Below are positions 6,696 through 7,668 of a stretch of 7,668 nt of DNA, piece by piece. This DNA comes from Spirochaetales bacterium (lineage in GTDB: Bacteria > Spirochaetota > Spirochaetia > Sphaerochaetales > Sphaerochaetaceae): assembly GCA_022784805.1 (NCBI GenBank), contig JALFYG010000279.1, positions 1 to 7,668 on the forward strand. Reading direction: 5' to 3'. The notes beneath the pieces were generated by a model. The model searched no databases and was not told the origin of the DNA. It saw only the letters and a list, made by a program, of their open reading frames with translations. The translations under genes and the position numbers were made by a program. Every line of letters starts with the position of its first letter. Positions within the stretch are counted from its first letter, which is position 1.

Positions 6696-6724
6696 AAACT
6701 AATTTTTAATTCTAAAATTAGTTT
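6696..6724 (-). repeat. Perfect 11-bp inverted repeat in the barrel gene leader
   Basis: AAACTAATTTT (6696-6706) and AAAATTAGTTT (6714-6724) are exact reverse complements with a 7-nt spacer, 30 nt upstream of the barrel start codon. It could be a protein-binding operator or a weak A-U hairpin in the 5' leader. There is no GC core, so it is a poor terminator. Confidence 0.6.
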
Positions 6725-6745
6725 TCACTTATTATCTTACCGCTT

Positions 6746-6779
6746 TTCCTATTATAGGAAGCTAATAATTCTTGAATAG
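6746..6779 (-). promoter_or_regulatory. Candidate promoter of the barrel gene with palindrome over the -10
   Basis: Minus strand: a perfect -10 TATAAT at 6756-6751 with only a weak -35 (TATTCA, three of six, 16-nt spacer). The -10 is the heart of a 15-bp palindrome, TTCCTATtATAGGAA (6746-6760). A weak -35 plus a palindrome over the -10 suggests regulated expression, by a repressor or an activator-dependent mechanism. The motif match is seen; promoter activity is inferred. Confidence 0.4.
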
Positions 6780-6824
6780 GGGGTTCCTCTACAATAGAGT
6801 CTTTTTGTAAAGAGCTAAATATAA

Positions 6825-6852
6825 GGGCTACCAAATTCCCATTTGAAAGCCC
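6825..6852 (-). terminator. Probable terminator downstream of cinA
   Basis: On the minus strand, GGGCT and CAAAT pair with ATTTG and AGCCC, with one mismatch and one G-U pair between the two stem blocks, making a ~12-bp stem with a 4-nt loop. TTATATTT follows. It begins 9 nt after the cinA stop. The U-tract is interrupted, so termination may be partial. Confidence 0.55.
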
Positions 6853-6861
6853 CCAACTCGA

Positions 6862-7668
6862 TTAGAACACTTTCCAACCTTGTACTATTTCTTTTATGTC
6901 TTCCCCGTCCATATATGCCTTCATCAACAAGAAGGCTGCGGAAGTGCTACGTCTTCTGATACTTTCCCTTCCAAAAGAGAATAGATGGATGGTAACGGCG
7001 ACGCTTTCCCTGCCCTTTCCACTAAAGCCAAGGCAGACAGTTCCCACATCCTTTCCTTCGCTTTTGTCAGGACCTGCAACACCTGTGATGGAAAAAGCCC
7101 AGTCAGATGAGATGAGTCTTCTTACACCTTCCGCCATGCCAAGAGCACACTCTTCTGATACAGCTCCGAACTTTTCCAGTGTCTCTTTCTTCACCCCAAG
7201 CACTTTCTCTTTTACAGAAACATCATAGGATGTGACGGAGCCCATCATATAAGAGGAAGATCCAGGAAGAGATGTCAAATTAGATGCAGCAAGGCCTCCT
7301 GTACAACTCTCAGCACAAGAGATTGTTTCATTTCTCTCTTTGAGACCCTCCACAAGTATTCCAAGAGCGGTTTTGTCTCCATCCACCACTCTTTTCTTTC
7401 CTGTCATATCTCTCAGCCTCTTTACTGCCTCTTGGCGCTGAGCACTGTCTCCGCCGGAGACATAGAGAGATATTCTGTAATCCTGGAACCTAGTTCCCCA
7501 ATCAAGGGATGGATCAGAAGCTTTGGTAAGCTCCTCAAGTTTAGCTTCTGAAATAAGGAAGGTGGAGTATTCATCCCTTTCCTCTTCCGGCATACCAAGG
7601 TTCTTTCTTAAGAGTGGGAGGACAGACGAGCGGAACATAGGCTCCATCTCTCTTGGAGGTCCAGGCAT
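6862..7668 (-). CDS. cinA: CinA family protein with PncC (NMN deamidase) domain, C-terminal part (5' end outside window)
   Basis: The 268 visible residues are the C-terminal part of a CinA protein; the Met at the window edge is internal. Residues 1-12, MPGPPREMEPMF, are the end of the MoCF/CinA N-terminal domain, normally preceded by ~140 residues. The middle (~30-100) is the linker domain. From ~105 comes the PncC domain, which deamidates nicotinamide mononucleotide to nicotinate mononucleotide in pyridine nucleotide recycling. The AESCTGG motif holds the catalytic Ser at 121, with Tyr148 and Lys153 (TSYDVSVKEK) as probable triad partners. GVAGP at 196-200 matches the family's G-x-AGP loop, although the usual Gly-Gly after GP is replaced by Asp-Lys-Ser before VGTV. 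The protein is cytoplasmic. A terminator-like hairpin follows the stop. Confidence 0.93.
   Translation of the reverse strand: MPGPPREMEPMFRSSVLPLLRKNLGMPEEERDEYSTFLISEAKLEELTKASDPSLDWGTRFQDYRISLYVSGGDSAQRQEAVKRLRDMTGKKRVVDGDKTALGILVEGLKERNETISCAESCTGGLAASNLTSLPGSSSYMMGSVTSYDVSVKEKVLGVKKETLEKFGAVSEECALGMAEGVRRLISSDWAFSITGVAGPDKSEGKDVGTVCLGFSGKGRESVAVTIHLFSFGRESIRRRSTSAAFLLMKAYMDGEDIKEIVQGWKVF

Noticed and set aside
6692..6697. TTGACA on the minus strand close to the barrel gene as a -35 box
   Set aside because: No -10 element exists at 16-18 nt spacing before the start codon; the nearest TATAC is only 7 nt away.
6716..6722. AATTAGT shared between the GntR operator and the barrel-gene inverted repeat, suggesting a common regulator
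   Set aside because: A 7-base AT-rich match is expected a couple of times by chance in a window this size, and the wider repeats differ in arm sequence and spacing.
6787..6799. CTCTA/TAGAG mini-hairpin followed by CTTTTTG on the plus strand as a terminator
   Set aside because: The stem is only 5 bp and no plus-strand gene lies upstream to be terminated.

Overview
The window looks like chromosomal DNA of a moderately AT-rich Gram-negative (diderm) bacterium. A host-associated spirochaete (Treponema/Sphaerochaeta-like) is my best guess, but only a tentative one. The diderm evidence is a lipobox lipoprotein together with a signal-peptide beta-barrel protein that belongs in an outer membrane. 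The spirochaete guess rests on the general look of these proteins and of the long-tailed Rho, not on a diagnostic marker. There are no rRNA or tRNA genes, no insertion sequences and no CRISPR array.

Layout. Bases 1-1455 (minus) hold the N-terminal three quarters of transcription terminator Rho. It has a roughly 220-residue charged, probably disordered N-terminal extension carrying two RGRKP motifs, and is preceded by a near-consensus sigma-70 promoter and a short leader with a hairpin. Divergent from rho is a 150-residue TerB-like protein (1674-2126, plus). It converges on a 380-residue lipoprotein (2211-3353, minus), and the two genes share a bidirectional terminator. The lipoprotein appears to contain two copies of one domain.

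From a second divergent promoter region (3354-3614) runs a tight three-gene plus-strand operon. It encodes a YtrA-type GntR repressor, an ABC ATPase and a six-helix ABC-2-like permease, with 4-nt and 1-nt stop/start overlaps, and ends in a strong intrinsic terminator. A large inverted repeat sits between the -10 element and the ribosome binding site of the first gene and is very probably the repressor's own operator, making the cassette self-regulated.

The right third is on the minus strand. It holds a 360-residue outer-membrane beta-barrel protein of unknown role (5584-6666) with two unusual palindromes in its upstream region, preceded by the C-terminal part of CinA/PncC (6862-7668, continuing past the window end).

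Most of the content is ordinary. The best second-look targets are the Rho extension, the GntR operator with its divergent ABC ATPase, the duplicated-domain lipoprotein, and the palindromes upstream of the barrel gene. I found no convincing new defence or mobile system.
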